Below, one piece after another: positions 25,188-34,940 of a stretch of DNA of 64,000 bases. Below the pieces are notes generated by a model. The model had not been told where the DNA came from. It made no database searches and was given only the letters and a program-made list of their open reading frames with translations. A program made the position numbers and the translations under genes. The stretch lies in contig JADCBP010000009.1 of NCBI GenBank assembly GCA_020253445.1, positions 1 through 64,000 of the forward strand, in the 5' to 3' direction. Numbering within the stretch: the first letter of the stretch is position 1; every line of letters starts with the position of its first letter. Origin of the DNA: Methylobacterium sp. Lineage in GTDB: Bacteria > Pseudomonadota > Alphaproteobacteria > Rhizobiales > Beijerinckiaceae.

Positions 25188-26321
25188 GTGAACAACCCCG
25201 ATTTGCTGAGTTTCCGCCGCATTGTCATCAAGGTGGGCTCCTCGCTGCTGGTCGAGAAATCGGGCGGGTTGAAGGAGCCCTGGCTGAAAGCCCTTGTGGA
25301 CGACATCGCAGACCTGCACAGGGCCGGGGCGGATATCCTCGTCGTGTCTTCCGGCGCGATCGCCATGGGCCGCGACGTGCTGAAGCTTGGAAAGCGCGCG
25401 CTGGAGCTTGAGGAAGCGCAAGCCGCCGCTGCCGTAGGGCAGATCGCGCTCGCAAGAGCGTGGTCGGAGAGCCTCGCCGGGCATGGAATCACGGCGGCGC
25501 AGATCCTTCTGACCTATGGCGATACCGAGGAGCGCCGGCGCTACCTCAACGCCCGCGCCACCATCGGCACCCTGCTTGGCCATCGCGCGATTCCCGTCAT
25601 CAACGAGAATGATACGGTCGCGACCCAGGAGATCCGTTACGGCGACAATGATCGCCTGGCCGCGCGCGTGGGCACCATGGCCTCGGCGGATTGCGTGATT
25701 CTGCTCTCGGATATCGATGGCCTCTTCACCGCCCCGCCGCAGAAGGACCCCAAGGCCGAGTTCGTGCCGATCGTTCCACGCATCACTGCCACGATCGAGG
25801 CGATGGCCGGCGGCGCGGCCTCGGAACTCTCCCGCGGCGGCATGATGACGAAGATCGAGGCAGGCAAGATCGCGACCTCCGGGGGCGCCGTCATGCTGAT
25901 TGCCAATGGCACGAAGCTTCACCCCATCCGCGCGGTGCGCGACGGGGCGCGCTGCACATGGTTCCTCTCGCCATCGACGCCCGTCACGGCCCGCAAGCGC
26001 TGGATTGGCGGCACGCTCGAACCGCGCGGGACGCTGACGGTGGATGATGGTGCGGCGAGCGCCATGCGGGCGGGCAAGAGCCTGCTGCCGGCGGGCGTGC
26101 GGCGCGTGGAAGGAGCGTTCACCCGCGGCGATTGTGTCGTGGTCCGAGCGATCGATGGCGGGGAGATCGCGCGCGGTCTCGTGGCCTATGATGCGGTCGA
26201 TGCCGTGCAGATTGCCGGCCGATCGACCCGCGACATCGAGGCGGTTCTGGGCTATGCAGGCGCTAAGGAAATCATCCATCGCGACGATCTCGTGATGAGC
26301 GGCGAGGGCACATCCTCATGA
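25188..26321 (+). CDS. proB: Glutamate 5-kinase
   Basis: The 377-residue protein phosphorylates glutamate as the first step of proline synthesis. The amino-acid-kinase domain shows [30 protein letters not shown] and the [12 protein letters not shown] block; the last 80 residues are a PUA domain ([35 protein letters not shown]). The GTG at 25188 with GGAAG upstream is the best start; upstream codons in frame do not look like ProB. ProA follows with a 4-base overlap, so the two enzymes of the unstable glutamyl-phosphate step are translated together. Confidence 0.97.
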   Translation: MNNPDLLSFRRIVIKVGSSLLVEKSGGLKEPWLKALVDDIADLHRAGADILVVSSGAIAMGRDVLKLGKRALELEEAQAAAAVGQIALARAWSESLAGHGITAAQILLTYGDTEERRRYLNARATIGTLLGHRAIPVINENDTVATQEIRYGDNDRLAARVGTMASADCVILLSDIDGLFTAPPQKDPKAEFVPIVPRITATIEAMAGGAASELSRGGMMTKIEAGKIATSGGAVMLIANGTKLHPIRAVRDGARCTWFLSPSTPVTARKRWIGGTLEPRGTLTVDDGAASAMRAGKSLLPAGVRRVEGAFTRGDCVVVRAIDGGEIARGLVAYDAVDAVQIAGRSTRDIEAVLGYAGAKEIIHRDDLVMSGEGTSS

Positions 26322-27616
26322 GAGCCAACAGCCTCACGGTCCTCCATGCGGACAAGACGCGCCTGCGCGCCGACCTGCTCGCCCTGGGGCGCAAGGCCCG
26401 CGCGGCCGCGCGCGACCTGATGCTGTTGAGCCCGGAGGCCAAGGCCGAAGCCTTGCGCGCCTCAGCCCGCGCCATCCGCGCCGCTCTCCCGCCAATCCTC
26501 GAGGCGAATGCGGCGGATGTGAACGAGGCGCGCGGCAGCGGCCAGAACGAGGCCTTCATCGACCGGCTGCTCCTCACGCCCGAGCGCGTGGAGGGGATTG
26601 CGAAATCGGTGGAGGATATCGCCGATCTGCCCGATCCCGTGGGCGCGGTGACCGCGGAATGGACGCGTCCGAACGGCCTGAAGATCAGCCGCGTGCGCAC
26701 GCCGCTCGGCGTGATCGGCGTGATTTTCGAGAGCCGCCCGAATGTCACGGCCGATGCCGGCGCCCTGTGCCTGAAGGCGGGCAATGCGGTCATCCTGCGC
26801 ACCGGGTCCGGGGCGTTGCGTTCGGCGATCGAACTCGTGAAGGCCATGCAGGCCGGGCTCGCCTCGAAAGGCATGCCGGATGGCGCGATCCAGCTCGTGC
26901 CGGTCGCGGATCGCGAGGCGGTGGGACTCATGCTTTCGGGGCTGGATGGCGCGATCGATGTCATCGTGCCGCGTGGCGGGAAAAGCCTCGTTGCGCGCGT
27001 GCAGGCCGAGGCGCGCGTGCCGGTTTTCGCGCATCTCGACGGCAACAATCATCTCTACGTGCATGAGAAGGCCGATCTCGAGATGGCCCGAAAGGTGCTG
27101 CTGAATTCCAAGCTCCGGCGCACGGGTGTCTGTGGCGCGGCGGAAACGCTGCTCGTCGATCAGGCTTGTGCCGGCACGCATCTCGCCCCCCTCGTGAAGG
27201 CGCTTCTCGATTCGGACTGCGCCGTGCGCGGCGATCAAGCCGCGCAAGCCGTCGATCCCCGCGTCACCCCGGCCTCGGAGGAGGATTGGAGCACGGAATA
27301 TCTCGATCGGATCATCGCCGTGAAGGTGGTGGAAGGGCTCGACGATGCCATCCGCCATATCGAGACTTACGGCTCGCACCACACCGATGCGATCATAACG
27401 GCGGATGAGGCCGCCGCCCGGCGCTTCCTCTCCGAAGTGGATTCGGCCATCGTGCTGCACAACGCCTCGACGCAATTCGCGGATGGCGGCGAGTTCGGCT
27501 TCGGCGCCGAAATCGGCATCGCCACGGGGCGCATGCATGCGCGCGGTCCCGTGGGCGTGGAACAGCTCACCAGCTTCAAATATGTGGTGAAAGGCGAGGG
27601 GACGGTAAGGCCGTAA
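26318..27616 (+). CDS. proA: Gamma-glutamyl phosphate reductase
   Basis: The 432-residue protein reduces glutamyl-5-phosphate to glutamate semialdehyde. It has the aldehyde-dehydrogenase fold: [41 protein letters not shown] (cofactor region), [28 protein letters not shown] with the catalytic cysteine, and the [18 protein letters not shown] end. ATG overlaps the proB stop (ATGA). nadD follows 3 bases downstream. Confidence 0.98.
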   Translation: MRANSLTVLHADKTRLRADLLALGRKARAAARDLMLLSPEAKAEALRASARAIRAALPPILEANAADVNEARGSGQNEAFIDRLLLTPERVEGIAKSVEDIADLPDPVGAVTAEWTRPNGLKISRVRTPLGVIGVIFESRPNVTADAGALCLKAGNAVILRTGSGALRSAIELVKAMQAGLASKGMPDGAIQLVPVADREAVGLMLSGLDGAIDVIVPRGGKSLVARVQAEARVPVFAHLDGNNHLYVHEKADLEMARKVLLNSKLRRTGVCGAAETLLVDQACAGTHLAPLVKALLDSDCAVRGDQAAQAVDPRVTPASEEDWSTEYLDRIIAVKVVEGLDDAIRHIETYGSHHTDAIITADEAAARRFLSEVDSAIVLHNASTQFADGGEFGFGAEIGIATGRMHARGPVGVEQLTSFKYVVKGEGTVRP

Positions 27617-27619
27617 CCG

Positions 27620-28264
27620 GTGCGGATCTTCCTCCCCCCCACTTCTCCCGGCCTCGGGGTCGGCCTGTTCGGCGGGTCGTTCAACCCGCCGCATGAGGGG
27701 CACAGGCTCGTGGCCGAGACGGCCCTGCGGCGCCTCGGCCTCGATCAGGTCTGGTGGATCGTCACGCCGGGGAATCCTTTGAAATCCAACAGCGAGCTGC
27801 CTTCGCAGGCCGAGCGCATGGCCCTCGTGCGTGATCTCGTGGGGGCTGACCGGCGCATGGTGGTCACCGGTATCGAAGCCGAGATCGGTACGCGCTACAC
27901 CGAACAGACCATCCGCTTCCTGCGCTCACGCCTGCCGCAGGTGAATTTCGTCTGGTTGATGGGCGCGGATAATCTCGCGGATTTCCATCGCTGGAAGAAC
28001 TGGCGGAACATTGCCGGCCTTGTGCCGATGGCGATCATCGACCGGCCCGGCGCCACGCTGAAGGCTGCATCGAGCCCCGCCGCAAGGATGCTCGCGCGCT
28101 TCCGCATCGACGAGAGCGATGGGCGGATACTGCCCCGCCTCGCAGCTCCGCGATGGCTGTTCCTGCATGGCAAACGCTCGCCGCAATCCTCCACGGCGCT
28201 TCGCGAAAAAGCGCAGGCAAGGCACTGGGCGCCCGACCCTCGCGAAGGCGGGCAAAGACGGTAA
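27620..28264 (+). CDS. nadD: Nicotinate-nucleotide adenylyltransferase
   Basis: This 214-residue enzyme makes deamido-NAD from nicotinate mononucleotide and ATP. It has the adenylyltransferase motif GLFGGSFNPPHEGH near the start and the LMGADNLADFHRW block; the C-terminal ISxTxxR-like motif is degenerate (SPQSSTALREKAQ), as often in this family. The GTG at 27620 is the only start giving the full N-terminus; it sits 3 bases after the proA stop. Confidence 0.93.
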   Translation: MRIFLPPTSPGLGVGLFGGSFNPPHEGHRLVAETALRRLGLDQVWWIVTPGNPLKSNSELPSQAERMALVRDLVGADRRMVVTGIEAEIGTRYTEQTIRFLRSRLPQVNFVWLMGADNLADFHRWKNWRNIAGLVPMAIIDRPGATLKAASSPAARMLARFRIDESDGRILPRLAAPRWLFLHGKRSPQSSTALREKAQARHWAPDPREGGQRR

Positions 28265-28319
28265 GGGAAATTTAAGCCGCGCCTGTCAGACTGGCTTCTC
28301 AAGATCAAGGATTGGTCGA

Positions 28320-29054
28320 ATGTTTGCGTCGAGCGCGTCTGTTTCGTCCTTTGCCGTCTACAGGCGGCTTACCCCGGATTTCATGGCCACCAGCACCGCG
28401 AAGCTCGCAAAGAGCAAGTCGGTCCAGAGCGAAGTCGAGTATTTCAAGAACAAGGTGGCGCGCCTGCAGGAAGTCGATGACGTCTTCAAGGACGGCCGGC
28501 TGATGCGCTTCATCCTGCAATCCTATGATCTCGCCGATCAAATCCAGTATCCGGCCCGCATCAAGCAGATCCTGAAGGACGACCCCACGGCGAGCGGTAC
28601 CCTGCTGCAGCGCATGACCAATCCGGGCTACCGCGAGATCAACGCGGCGATGGATTTCTTCAAATCCGGCCTGAAGAAGCTCAAGAGCGCGTCGCTCCAG
28701 GCGGATATCATCGCGCGTTACCAGTCGGCCCGCAATGTCGAGCAGGTTTCGCAGCTGAGCCCGAACCTCGAAGAGGCTCTCTATTTCGAGCGCAAGATCG
28801 GCAAGGTGAAGAACGGCTACGAGATCCTCGGCGATCCGGTCCTGTTCAATGTCGCCAGGACCGCGCTGAGCCTGCCCTCCTATGTGAGCGCGTCGAATAT
28901 CGACCGTCTGAAGGTCATGATCGAGAGCAAGCTCGACATGAGCAGATTGAAGGACACCAAATATGTGAAGGGGCTCATCGAGCGGTTCCTCGTGCTGAAG
29001 GACGTCGAGACGCGCCAGGCCGAAGGCGGCGGCCTGCTCAACATGTTCGCCTGA
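28320..29054 (+). CDS. DUF1217 domain protein
   Basis: The 244-residue protein has the DUF1217 pattern found in alphaproteobacterial flagellar gene clusters: EVEYFKNKVARLQEVDDVFKDGRLMRFILQSYDLADQIQYP, then KIGKVKNGYEILGDPVLFNVARTALSLP and a C-terminal LDMSRLKDTKYVKGLIERFLVL. It is mostly helical with no signal peptide. No other flagellar gene is nearby, so it either acts at the flagellum from a distance or has an unrelated role. Lies alone between nadD and rsfS. Confidence 0.75.
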   Translation: MFASSASVSSFAVYRRLTPDFMATSTAKLAKSKSVQSEVEYFKNKVARLQEVDDVFKDGRLMRFILQSYDLADQIQYPARIKQILKDDPTASGTLLQRMTNPGYREINAAMDFFKSGLKKLKSASLQADIIARYQSARNVEQVSQLSPNLEEALYFERKIGKVKNGYEILGDPVLFNVARTALSLPSYVSASNIDRLKVMIESKLDMSRLKDTKYVKGLIERFLVLKDVETRQAEGGGLLNMFA

Positions 29055-29099
29055 GGCAATTCCGGCTTGAATTTCGGTGCGGGGCGGCGCAGGAATTGG

Positions 29100-29681
29100 A
29101 TGGACGGATCGTCGTCCGATTGGCCGCAAGCGGAGAACGGAACCCTGACCACGAAGCCTGAAGCCGGGTTGAAGCCCGCCCCCGAGCGCCGCGCGGCGCC
29201 CCTTTCGCCTGCCGCACTCGTCCAGGCGTTGCACGGCATCATCGATGATGCCAAGGCCGAAGACATTGTCACTCTCGATCTGGCCGGCAAGACCTCGATC
29301 GCCGATGCGATGATCGTCGCTTCGGGCCGGTCGGATCGTCATGTCGGCGCGATTGCCGAGCGCATCATGTCTTCGCTCAAGGATATGGGGCAGCCCTCGC
29401 CACGTGTCGAAGGCATGCCGGTCTGCGATTGGGTGCTGATCGATGCGGGGGATGTCATCGTCCACCTGTTCCGGCCGGAGGTGCGCGGCTTCTACAATCT
29501 CGAAAAGCTCTGGGGCATGGGGCGCCCGCTGGAAGGCGCGTCGGCCGAGGAGGTCGAGAAGCCCAAGCGTGCGCGCAAGGCGATGGCGGAATCCGCCGGC
29601 GATGCGCCAAAAGCGCGCCGGGTGCCGGCCCGCAAGCCGGCGACCCGGACGACCCCGCGCAGAAACGCCGCCCCCCGCTGA
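29100..29681 (+). CDS. rsfS: Ribosome silencing factor RsfS
   Basis: This 193-residue protein contains the RsfS/Iojap fold over residues about 35-145: ALHGIIDDAKAEDIVTLDLAGKTSIADAMIVASGRSDRHVGAIAERI...VCDWVLIDAGDVIVHLFRPEVRGFYNLEKLW. It binds uL14 on the 50S subunit and blocks subunit joining. The C-terminal 50 residues are Ala/Lys/Arg-rich and probably disordered. ATG at 29100 has an AGGA site; a TTG at 29067 is also in frame. rlmH follows after 12 bases. Confidence 0.95.
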   Translation: MDGSSSDWPQAENGTLTTKPEAGLKPAPERRAAPLSPAALVQALHGIIDDAKAEDIVTLDLAGKTSIADAMIVASGRSDRHVGAIAERIMSSLKDMGQPSPRVEGMPVCDWVLIDAGDVIVHLFRPEVRGFYNLEKLWGMGRPLEGASAEEVEKPKRARKAMAESAGDAPKARRVPARKPATRTTPRRNAAPR

Positions 29682-29693
29682 GGGAACCGGCCG

Positions 29694-30176
29694 GTGAAGC
29701 TCGATCTCGTGGCCATCGGACGCATGAGGGCCGGGCCCGAGCGGGAACTTGCGAACCGCTACCTCGAACGTTTCCGTCCACTGGGGCGCGGGCTCGGGCT
29801 CGATGGCATCCGCGTGGTCGAGCTGTCCGAAAGTGCCGCGCGCCGCGACGAGGATCGCAAGGCGGAAGAGGCCTTGGCCATCGCCGCCGCCATTCCCGAT
29901 GGCTGCGCGCGCGTGGTTTTCGATGAGCGCGGCCAGAGCATCGACAGCGCGACCTTCGCGCGCCGCATCGGGGATTGGCGCGCCGAAAATCGCGCCGGGC
30001 TGGCTCTTGTCATTGGCGGTGCGGATGGGCTCGCGAGCCCGCTTGTTCAGCAGGCCGATCTTGCCCTGTCCTTCGGGCGGATGACCCTGCCGCATCAGCT
30101 CGTGCGCGTGCTCGTGGCCGAGCAACTCTACCGTGCCGCGACGATTCTTGCCGGCCACCCCTATCACCGGGCATGA
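29694..30176 (+). CDS. rlmH: 23S rRNA m3Psi1915 methyltransferase
   Basis: The 160-residue protein is RlmH, a SPOUT-fold methyltransferase for pseudouridine 1915 in 23S rRNA helix 69. It has the characteristic VFDERGQSIDSATFARRI, LVIGGADGL and LSFGRMTLPHQLVRVLVAEQLYRA blocks and ends with the ILAGHPYHR motif. The start is GTG at 29694. Gene pair rsfS-rlmH is the usual order. Confidence 0.96.
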   Translation: MKLDLVAIGRMRAGPERELANRYLERFRPLGRGLGLDGIRVVELSESAARRDEDRKAEEALAIAAAIPDGCARVVFDERGQSIDSATFARRIGDWRAENRAGLALVIGGADGLASPLVQQADLALSFGRMTLPHQLVRVLVAEQLYRAATILAGHPYHRA

Positions 30177-30204
30177 TGGCAGCCGGTTGGGGAGAGGAGC
30201 CGGA

Positions 30205-31533
30205 ATGCGCCTGATTCGGCATCGCATCACGCCTGCTTGCGCGCTGCTCCTGGCGATGCTCCTGGCGATGCTCCTGGCGCTGCTGCCGATGGCCCATGCG
30301 CAGGTGCCCGAGAAACCGGCGGGCGAAACGCCGCAGGGCCCTGACAGGCTTCGGGGAGTCGAGCGCGAGATCGAGCGTTCCACCTTCGAGCAGAAGCGGC
30401 TGGGATATGAAATCGAGAACCTCTCGAACGAGGCGCAGGCCTTGCGCGGGCAACTCGTCGATGTCGCGCGCAGGGTGCGCGCGGCCGAAGACCGGATGGC
30501 CGAGGCGGAGAGCCGGCTCGAAACCATCACCGCGCAGGAAAGCGCGCTGCGCCTCTCACTCATCGCGCGCGAGAAGGTGACGGTGGAAGTGCTGGCGGCG
30601 ATGCAGCGCATCGGCCGGCGCGCGCCTCCGGCCTTGCTGGTCGCGCCGGAGGATGTGCTCTCCTCGATGCGCGCGGCGATCCTTCTCGGCGCGGTGGTGC
30701 CGGAACTGCGCGAGGAAGCGCTGGCGCTGGTCAAGGACCTGAAAACTCTGGTGGATCTGCGACGCGACGCCGCTGCTACCCGCCATCGCCTTGCCCTGGA
30801 GCGCGACCAGGTCGCGGCCGAGCGCACGCGTCTCGCGGAGCTGATCGAAAACCGCCAGCGGCAGATCGGTTTCAACCGCACGCAGCTTGATGCCGAAAGG
30901 CAGAAGATCGCAAACCTGTCCCGCGAAGCCCGTTCCCTGCGCGATCTGATCGCCCGCAGCGAGAACGAGATCGTGGGCTCCCCGCAGGCCGTTGAATTCG
31001 CGCGCCGAGCGCCCCCGCCGGTTCGCGGCACCGAGCGTGTCGCGAGCCTCCAGGCCAACGCGCCGGCCGGCACTCGCCTGCAGCCACGGCGGCCTTTCGC
31101 GGAGATGCGCGGGCAGGTGCCGATGCCGGTTTCCGGCAGCATCATCCGCCAGTTCGGGCAGCCGGACGCGGTGGGCGGCACGGAAAGGGGCATCACGATC
31201 CAGTCGATCCGTGATGCGACCGTGGTTGCGCCGGCCGATGGATGGGTGCATTTCGCCGGTCCCTACCGGGGTTATGGCCAGCTGGTCATCCTCAATGTGG
31301 GTGCCGGTCACCATATTGTGATGGCGGGGCTGGGTGGTCTTTCGGTCGAGATCGGGCAATTTGTGCTGGCAGGCGAACCCTTGGGCAATCTTGGCCTTTC
31401 TCCTGCCATACAGCCGGGTGATCATGTTGCTTCTTCACGACCGGCGCTTTACGTTGAGTTCCGGAAAGATGGAGCGCCGGTTGATCCGGCCCCCTGGTGG
31501 CTTCCCCATTCAGCCGAAAAGGCCCGCGGATGA
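30205..31533 (+). CDS. EnvC-like murein hydrolase activator
   Basis: The 442-residue protein has a signal peptide (residues 1-33) encoded by tandem 12-base copies of GCTCCTGGCGAT (LLLAMLLAMLLALL). A long coiled coil follows (residues about 50-290), then a degenerate M23/LytM domain (RGYGQLVILNVGAGHHIVMAGLGG...LYVEFRKDGAPVDPAPWW). The LytM part lacks the usual zinc ligands, so like EnvC it probably activates amidases in the periplasm rather than cutting peptidoglycan itself. ctpA starts inside its stop codon region (ATG at 31530). Confidence 0.9.
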   Translation: MRLIRHRITPACALLLAMLLAMLLALLPMAHAQVPEKPAGETPQGPDRLRGVEREIERSTFEQKRLGYEIENLSNEAQALRGQLVDVARRVRAAEDRMAEAESRLETITAQESALRLSLIAREKVTVEVLAAMQRIGRRAPPALLVAPEDVLSSMRAAILLGAVVPELREEALALVKDLKTLVDLRRDAAATRHRLALERDQVAAERTRLAELIENRQRQIGFNRTQLDAERQKIANLSREARSLRDLIARSENEIVGSPQAVEFARRAPPPVRGTERVASLQANAPAGTRLQPRRPFAEMRGQVPMPVSGSIIRQFGQPDAVGGTERGITIQSIRDATVVAPADGWVHFAGPYRGYGQLVILNVGAGHHIVMAGLGGLSVEIGQFVLAGEPLGNLGLSPAIQPGDHVASSRPALYVEFRKDGAPVDPAPWWLPHSAEKARG

Positions 31534-32900
31534 TGCGCAAAATTCCTCTCTTCCTCTCCGGCGCTGCACTGGGCGCGATCGCGCTCGTGGCAATCGACGA
31601 GGTGCGGTTCAGCATTTCGGCGAATGCGGCGGCGTCGGATACCTATCGCCGCCTCACGCTTTTCGGCGAAGTCTTCGACAAGATCCGCTCCGATTACGTG
31701 GACAAGCCCGACGAGGCCAAGCTGATCGAGGCGGCCATCAACGGGATGGTCCAGTCGCTTGATCCGCATTCGAGCTTCCTCGACCAGAAATCCAACCTCG
31801 AGATGCAGCAGCAGACCCGCGGCGAGTTCGGCGGCCTCGGAATCGAGGTGCAGATGGAGGAGGGCCTCGTGAGGGTCGTGACGCCATTCGATGAATCGCC
31901 GGCCGCGAAGGCGGGCATCCAGGCCAACGACCTCATCACCCACATCAACGAGGAGCAGGTGCAGGGCCTCACCCTGAGCCAGGCCGTCGACAAGATGAAG
32001 GGGCCGCGCGGCACCGAGGTAAAGCTGAAGATCCTTCGGAACAAGCGGGACGTGGTGGATGTCACCATCGTGCGCGACATCATCCGTCCGCCGGTCGTCC
32101 GGGCCCAGAAGGAAGGCGACGATATCGGCTATCTGCGCATCGGCTCCTTCAACGAGCAGACCAACGAGGGCCTGAGGAAGGAGATCACCCGGCTGACCAA
32201 CGAGATCGGCGCGGACAAGCTCAAGGGCTTCATCCTCGATCTGCGCAACAATCCGGGCGGTCTGCTCGATCAGGCGATCTTCGTGGCGGACAGCTTCCTC
32301 GAAGGCGGCGAGATCGTCTCGACCCGCGGCAAGACCAGCGACCAGACGAGCCGCGCGCTCGCCAAGCCCGGTGACATCACCAATGGCAAGAAGGTGGTGG
32401 TGCTCATCAATGGTGGTTCGGCGTCGGCTTCGGAGATCGTGGCCGGCGCCTTGCAGGACCAGGAGCGCGCGACGATTGTCGGCACGCGGTCCTTCGGCAA
32501 GGGCTCGGTGCAGTCGATCTTCCAGATGCGCGGCAACTCCGCGCTGAAGCTCACGACGCAGCTCTATTACACGCCGTCGGGCCGCTCGATCCAGGGCAAG
32601 GGCATCACGCCCGACTTCATCGTCCAGCAGGATGTGCCGGAAGCCGAACGCGCCCGCTACGAGATCAAGGGCGAGAGCGCGATGCGCGGCCACATCAAGG
32701 TCAACGAGGAAGAGCAGGGCGGCTCGTCGGGCTATGTGCCGACGGATCGCTCGAAGGACACGCAGATCCTCTGGGCCACGAAGTACCTGCGCGGCGAGGT
32801 CTCGCGCGAGAACCCGGGCGAGGGGGTCACGGTCACGCCGAAGCAGGCCAAGCCCGAAGCGCGCGCCAATATGGGCAAGCCCGCCGAGAAGAAGAACTGA
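31530..32900 (+). CDS. ctpA: C-terminal processing protease (S41)
   Basis: The 456-residue periplasmic protease has a signal anchor (PLFLSGAALGAIALVAI), a PDZ domain at about residues 95-185 (GGLGIEVQMEEGLVRVVTPFDESPA), and the catalytic domain with the Ser in NGGSASASEIVAGAL and the Lys in GTRSFGKGSVQSIF, forming the Ser-Lys dyad. It ends with a Lys-rich tail. It follows envC with a 4-base overlap, as in other Hyphomicrobiales, where CtpA trims cell-envelope proteins. Confidence 0.95.
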   Translation: MMRKIPLFLSGAALGAIALVAIDEVRFSISANAAASDTYRRLTLFGEVFDKIRSDYVDKPDEAKLIEAAINGMVQSLDPHSSFLDQKSNLEMQQQTRGEFGGLGIEVQMEEGLVRVVTPFDESPAAKAGIQANDLITHINEEQVQGLTLSQAVDKMKGPRGTEVKLKILRNKRDVVDVTIVRDIIRPPVVRAQKEGDDIGYLRIGSFNEQTNEGLRKEITRLTNEIGADKLKGFILDLRNNPGGLLDQAIFVADSFLEGGEIVSTRGKTSDQTSRALAKPGDITNGKKVVVLINGGSASASEIVAGALQDQERATIVGTRSFGKGSVQSIFQMRGNSALKLTTQLYYTPSGRSIQGKGITPDFIVQQDVPEAERARYEIKGESAMRGHIKVNEEEQGGSSGYVPTDRSKDTQILWATKYLRGEVSRENPGEGVTVTPKQAKPEARANMGKPAEKKN

Positions 32901-32921
32901 TGCCCTGATCCGCGCTGGCAG

Positions 32922-32975
32922 CCAGGGTAACCAGGGGAGCCAGGGGAACAAGGGAAATAAGGGGAACAAGGAGAG
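32922..32975. repeat. Six-copy 9-base tandem repeat
   Basis: Six consecutive 9-base units, CCAGGGTAA, CCAGGGGAG, CCAGGGGAA, CAAGGGAAA, TAAGGGGAA and CAAGGAGAG, fill the gap between the ctpA stop and the terminator. It is noncoding and purine-rich on the plus strand; copy number could vary between strains. Confidence 0.75.
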
Positions 32976-33010
32976 GCCGGCTTGTCGAAAGCCGGCCTTC
33001 TTCTCGTTTT
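32975..33010 (+). terminator. Rho-independent terminator after ctpA
   Basis: GGCCGGCTT (32975-32983) and AAGCCGGCC (32989-32997) form a 9-bp stem with a 5-base loop, followed by TTCTTCTCGTTTTGT. Confidence 0.8.
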
Positions 33011-33129
33011 GTGGCAGAATTCTCGCCGGAAGGACCGGCCTTTTAAACCAACATTAATCACGGCTCTTTACCACTTGCGATGGAAGCAAGCCTGCGCCCC
33101 GCTGCGCGGGGAGTGTGGACGGGAGTCTC

Positions 33130-34317
33130 ATGGCGATTGACAGCCTCGCAACACCGCTCGGCATGAAGCCGAAGGTGGCCGGAAAGCCGAAGGGTTTTGC
33201 CGTGCCGCGGGTGCTGCTGGCCATCGTCTCGTTCGGCATTGCCCTGTTCCTCGCCTATGCCGCCCTGCAATCGAGCCGTCGCTCTGGTTTGCCCGTCGCC
33301 GTCGTGCCGATCGAGCGTGATCGGAGCACCATCGGGGATAGCCCGCGCGCGCCCGCCGACGAGCCCGTTTCGTCCAGGCCGGAGGGGAGCCGTGCCAGCG
33401 CCGCACAGGTCGAGACCGAGAGCGGCGTGCGCGTGGTGCGGCAGAATGGCGGGCAGGTGCCCGGCGCCGCCGTCATTCGCGTGCCGGATGCGCCGCGCGC
33501 GGAAGCCAATGCCGTTGCGCTTTCCGTGGCTCCGGAGCCCCGCCTGACCGAGCGCATCCCGCTCGGTCTCCTGCCGAAGGTGGGCGAAGACGGCACCCTG
33601 CCGCGCCAATTCTATGCACGCCCCTTCGCCGACACCGCGAAGCCGCGAATCGCCGTGGTTCTCACCGGTGTCGGCGTCAGCGCCCGCTCCACATCCGATG
33701 CCGTCACCCGGCTTCCTGGCGATTTCACGCTCGCCTTTGCGCCCTATGGCCGCGACCTCGAATCGCAGGTGTTTCGCGCGCGTCGCGACGGGCACGAGGT
33801 CCTGCTGCAGATTCCGATGGAACCCTTCGACTTCCCGGACAGCGATCCCGGTCCGCATACTCTTCGGGCCGGCGGATCGAGCAAGGAGAATATCGACCGT
33901 CTTCATTGGCTGATGACACGCTTTCCCGGCTATGTCGGATTGATGAACTACATGGGTGGCAAGCTGCTCTCGACGCCCGGTGCGCTGCAGCCCGTGCTCG
34001 ACGAGGTCGGTCGTCGCGGCCTGCTGTTCCTGGATGACGGAACCACGCCGCGCAGCATGGCCCCGGATATCGGCAAGCGCCTGAACCTTCCCGTGCTGCA
34101 GGCCGATCGCACCATGGACGCGACCGGGTCGGCCCGTCCGCTTGCGGCGATGCTCGAGGAGGCCGAGGGGCTGGCCCAGCGCCAGGGGCGTGCGATCATC
34201 ACCGTGCCGGCCCTTTCCGCCAATATCGAAACGCTGATCAGCTGGGAAGCGGATCTCGCCCGCCGCAACATCGTGATTGCGCCCCTGAGCGCCATTCTGG
34301 AAGCGCGCGCGCCCTGA
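33130..34317 (+). CDS. Divergent polysaccharide deacetylase (YibQ-like)
   Basis: The 395-residue protein has one N-terminal membrane helix (VLLAIVSFGIALFLAYAAL, residues about 28-46), a disordered 110-residue spacer and a C-terminal polysaccharide-deacetylase fold (RIAVVLTGVGVSARSTSDAVTRLP, FAPYGRDLESQVFRARRDGHEVLLQIPMEPF, YMGGKLLSTPGAL). The catalytic metal residues of true deacetylases are not evident, as in YibQ. The fold faces the periplasm. The ATG at 33130 has GGGAG upstream; a GTG at 33115 is less likely. rppH follows. Confidence 0.9.
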   Translation: MAIDSLATPLGMKPKVAGKPKGFAVPRVLLAIVSFGIALFLAYAALQSSRRSGLPVAVVPIERDRSTIGDSPRAPADEPVSSRPEGSRASAAQVETESGVRVVRQNGGQVPGAAVIRVPDAPRAEANAVALSVAPEPRLTERIPLGLLPKVGEDGTLPRQFYARPFADTAKPRIAVVLTGVGVSARSTSDAVTRLPGDFTLAFAPYGRDLESQVFRARRDGHEVLLQIPMEPFDFPDSDPGPHTLRAGGSSKENIDRLHWLMTRFPGYVGLMNYMGGKLLSTPGALQPVLDEVGRRGLLFLDDGTTPRSMAPDIGKRLNLPVLQADRTMDATGSARPLAAMLEEAEGLAQRQGRAIITVPALSANIETLISWEADLARRNIVIAPLSAILEARAP

Positions 34318-34341
34318 TTTGAAAAAAAGGGGAGAAAAGCC

Positions 34342-34932
34342 ATGGCTACGGTCTTTTCCCGCATTGATTTTGTGCCTGCGAAGTCCAGAAAGAAAAACAA
34401 GAAGAAAAATGCCATGGTCAGGGACATCACCCATCTGCCCTATCGCGCCTGCGTCGGCGTGGCCCTGTTCAATCCGGCGGGGCTCGTTTTCGTGGGCAGG
34501 CGCCGCGTGGACAAGATGGGCGCTGCGCATGAAGGCGGCTACGCCTGGCAGATGCCGCAGGGCGGCATCGACCCCGGCGAGGAGCCTTTGCAGGCGGCCT
34601 TGCGTGAACTCTACGAGGAAACCAATGTCCGCTCGGTCGAGCTGATCGCCGAGGCGCCGGAATGGTATCGCTACGATCTCCCGCTTGACGTGATGGGTCG
34701 CGCGCTGAAGGGCCGCTATCGGGGGCAGACGCAGAAATGGTTCGCCTTCCGCTTCACCGGCGCCGAGAGCGAAATCAACGTGCAGGCACCGGGCGGGGGC
34801 ACCCATCGGCCGGAATTCGCGGATTGGCGTTGGGATCGCCTCGAGAACCTGCCAGCGCTGATCGTGCCCTTCAAGCGCGGCGTCTATGATCAGGTAGCGA
34901 ATGCCTTCGCCCGCTACGGCGCGCATAGCTGA
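34342..34932 (+). CDS. rppH: RNA pyrophosphohydrolase
   Basis: The 196-residue Nudix hydrolase removes pyrophosphate from mRNA 5' ends to start decay. The Nudix box [22 protein letters not shown] is intact, with [21 protein letters not shown] before it and [13 protein letters not shown] after it. It has a 24-residue basic N-terminal extension ([11 protein letters not shown]) compared with E. coli RppH; the ATG at 34414 ([11 protein letters not shown]) would give the classical length, but the strong GGGGAG site supports 34342. Confidence 0.93.
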   Translation: MATVFSRIDFVPAKSRKKNKKKNAMVRDITHLPYRACVGVALFNPAGLVFVGRRRVDKMGAAHEGGYAWQMPQGGIDPGEEPLQAALRELYEETNVRSVELIAEAPEWYRYDLPLDVMGRALKGRYRGQTQKWFAFRFTGAESEINVQAPGGGTHRPEFADWRWDRLENLPALIVPFKRGVYDQVANAFARYGAHS

Positions 34933-34940
34933 GGCTGGCC

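Noticed and set aside
28305-31196. 963-codon minus-strand frame over DUF1217, rsfS, rlmH and envC genes
   Set aside because: Low-complexity antisense of four supported genes.
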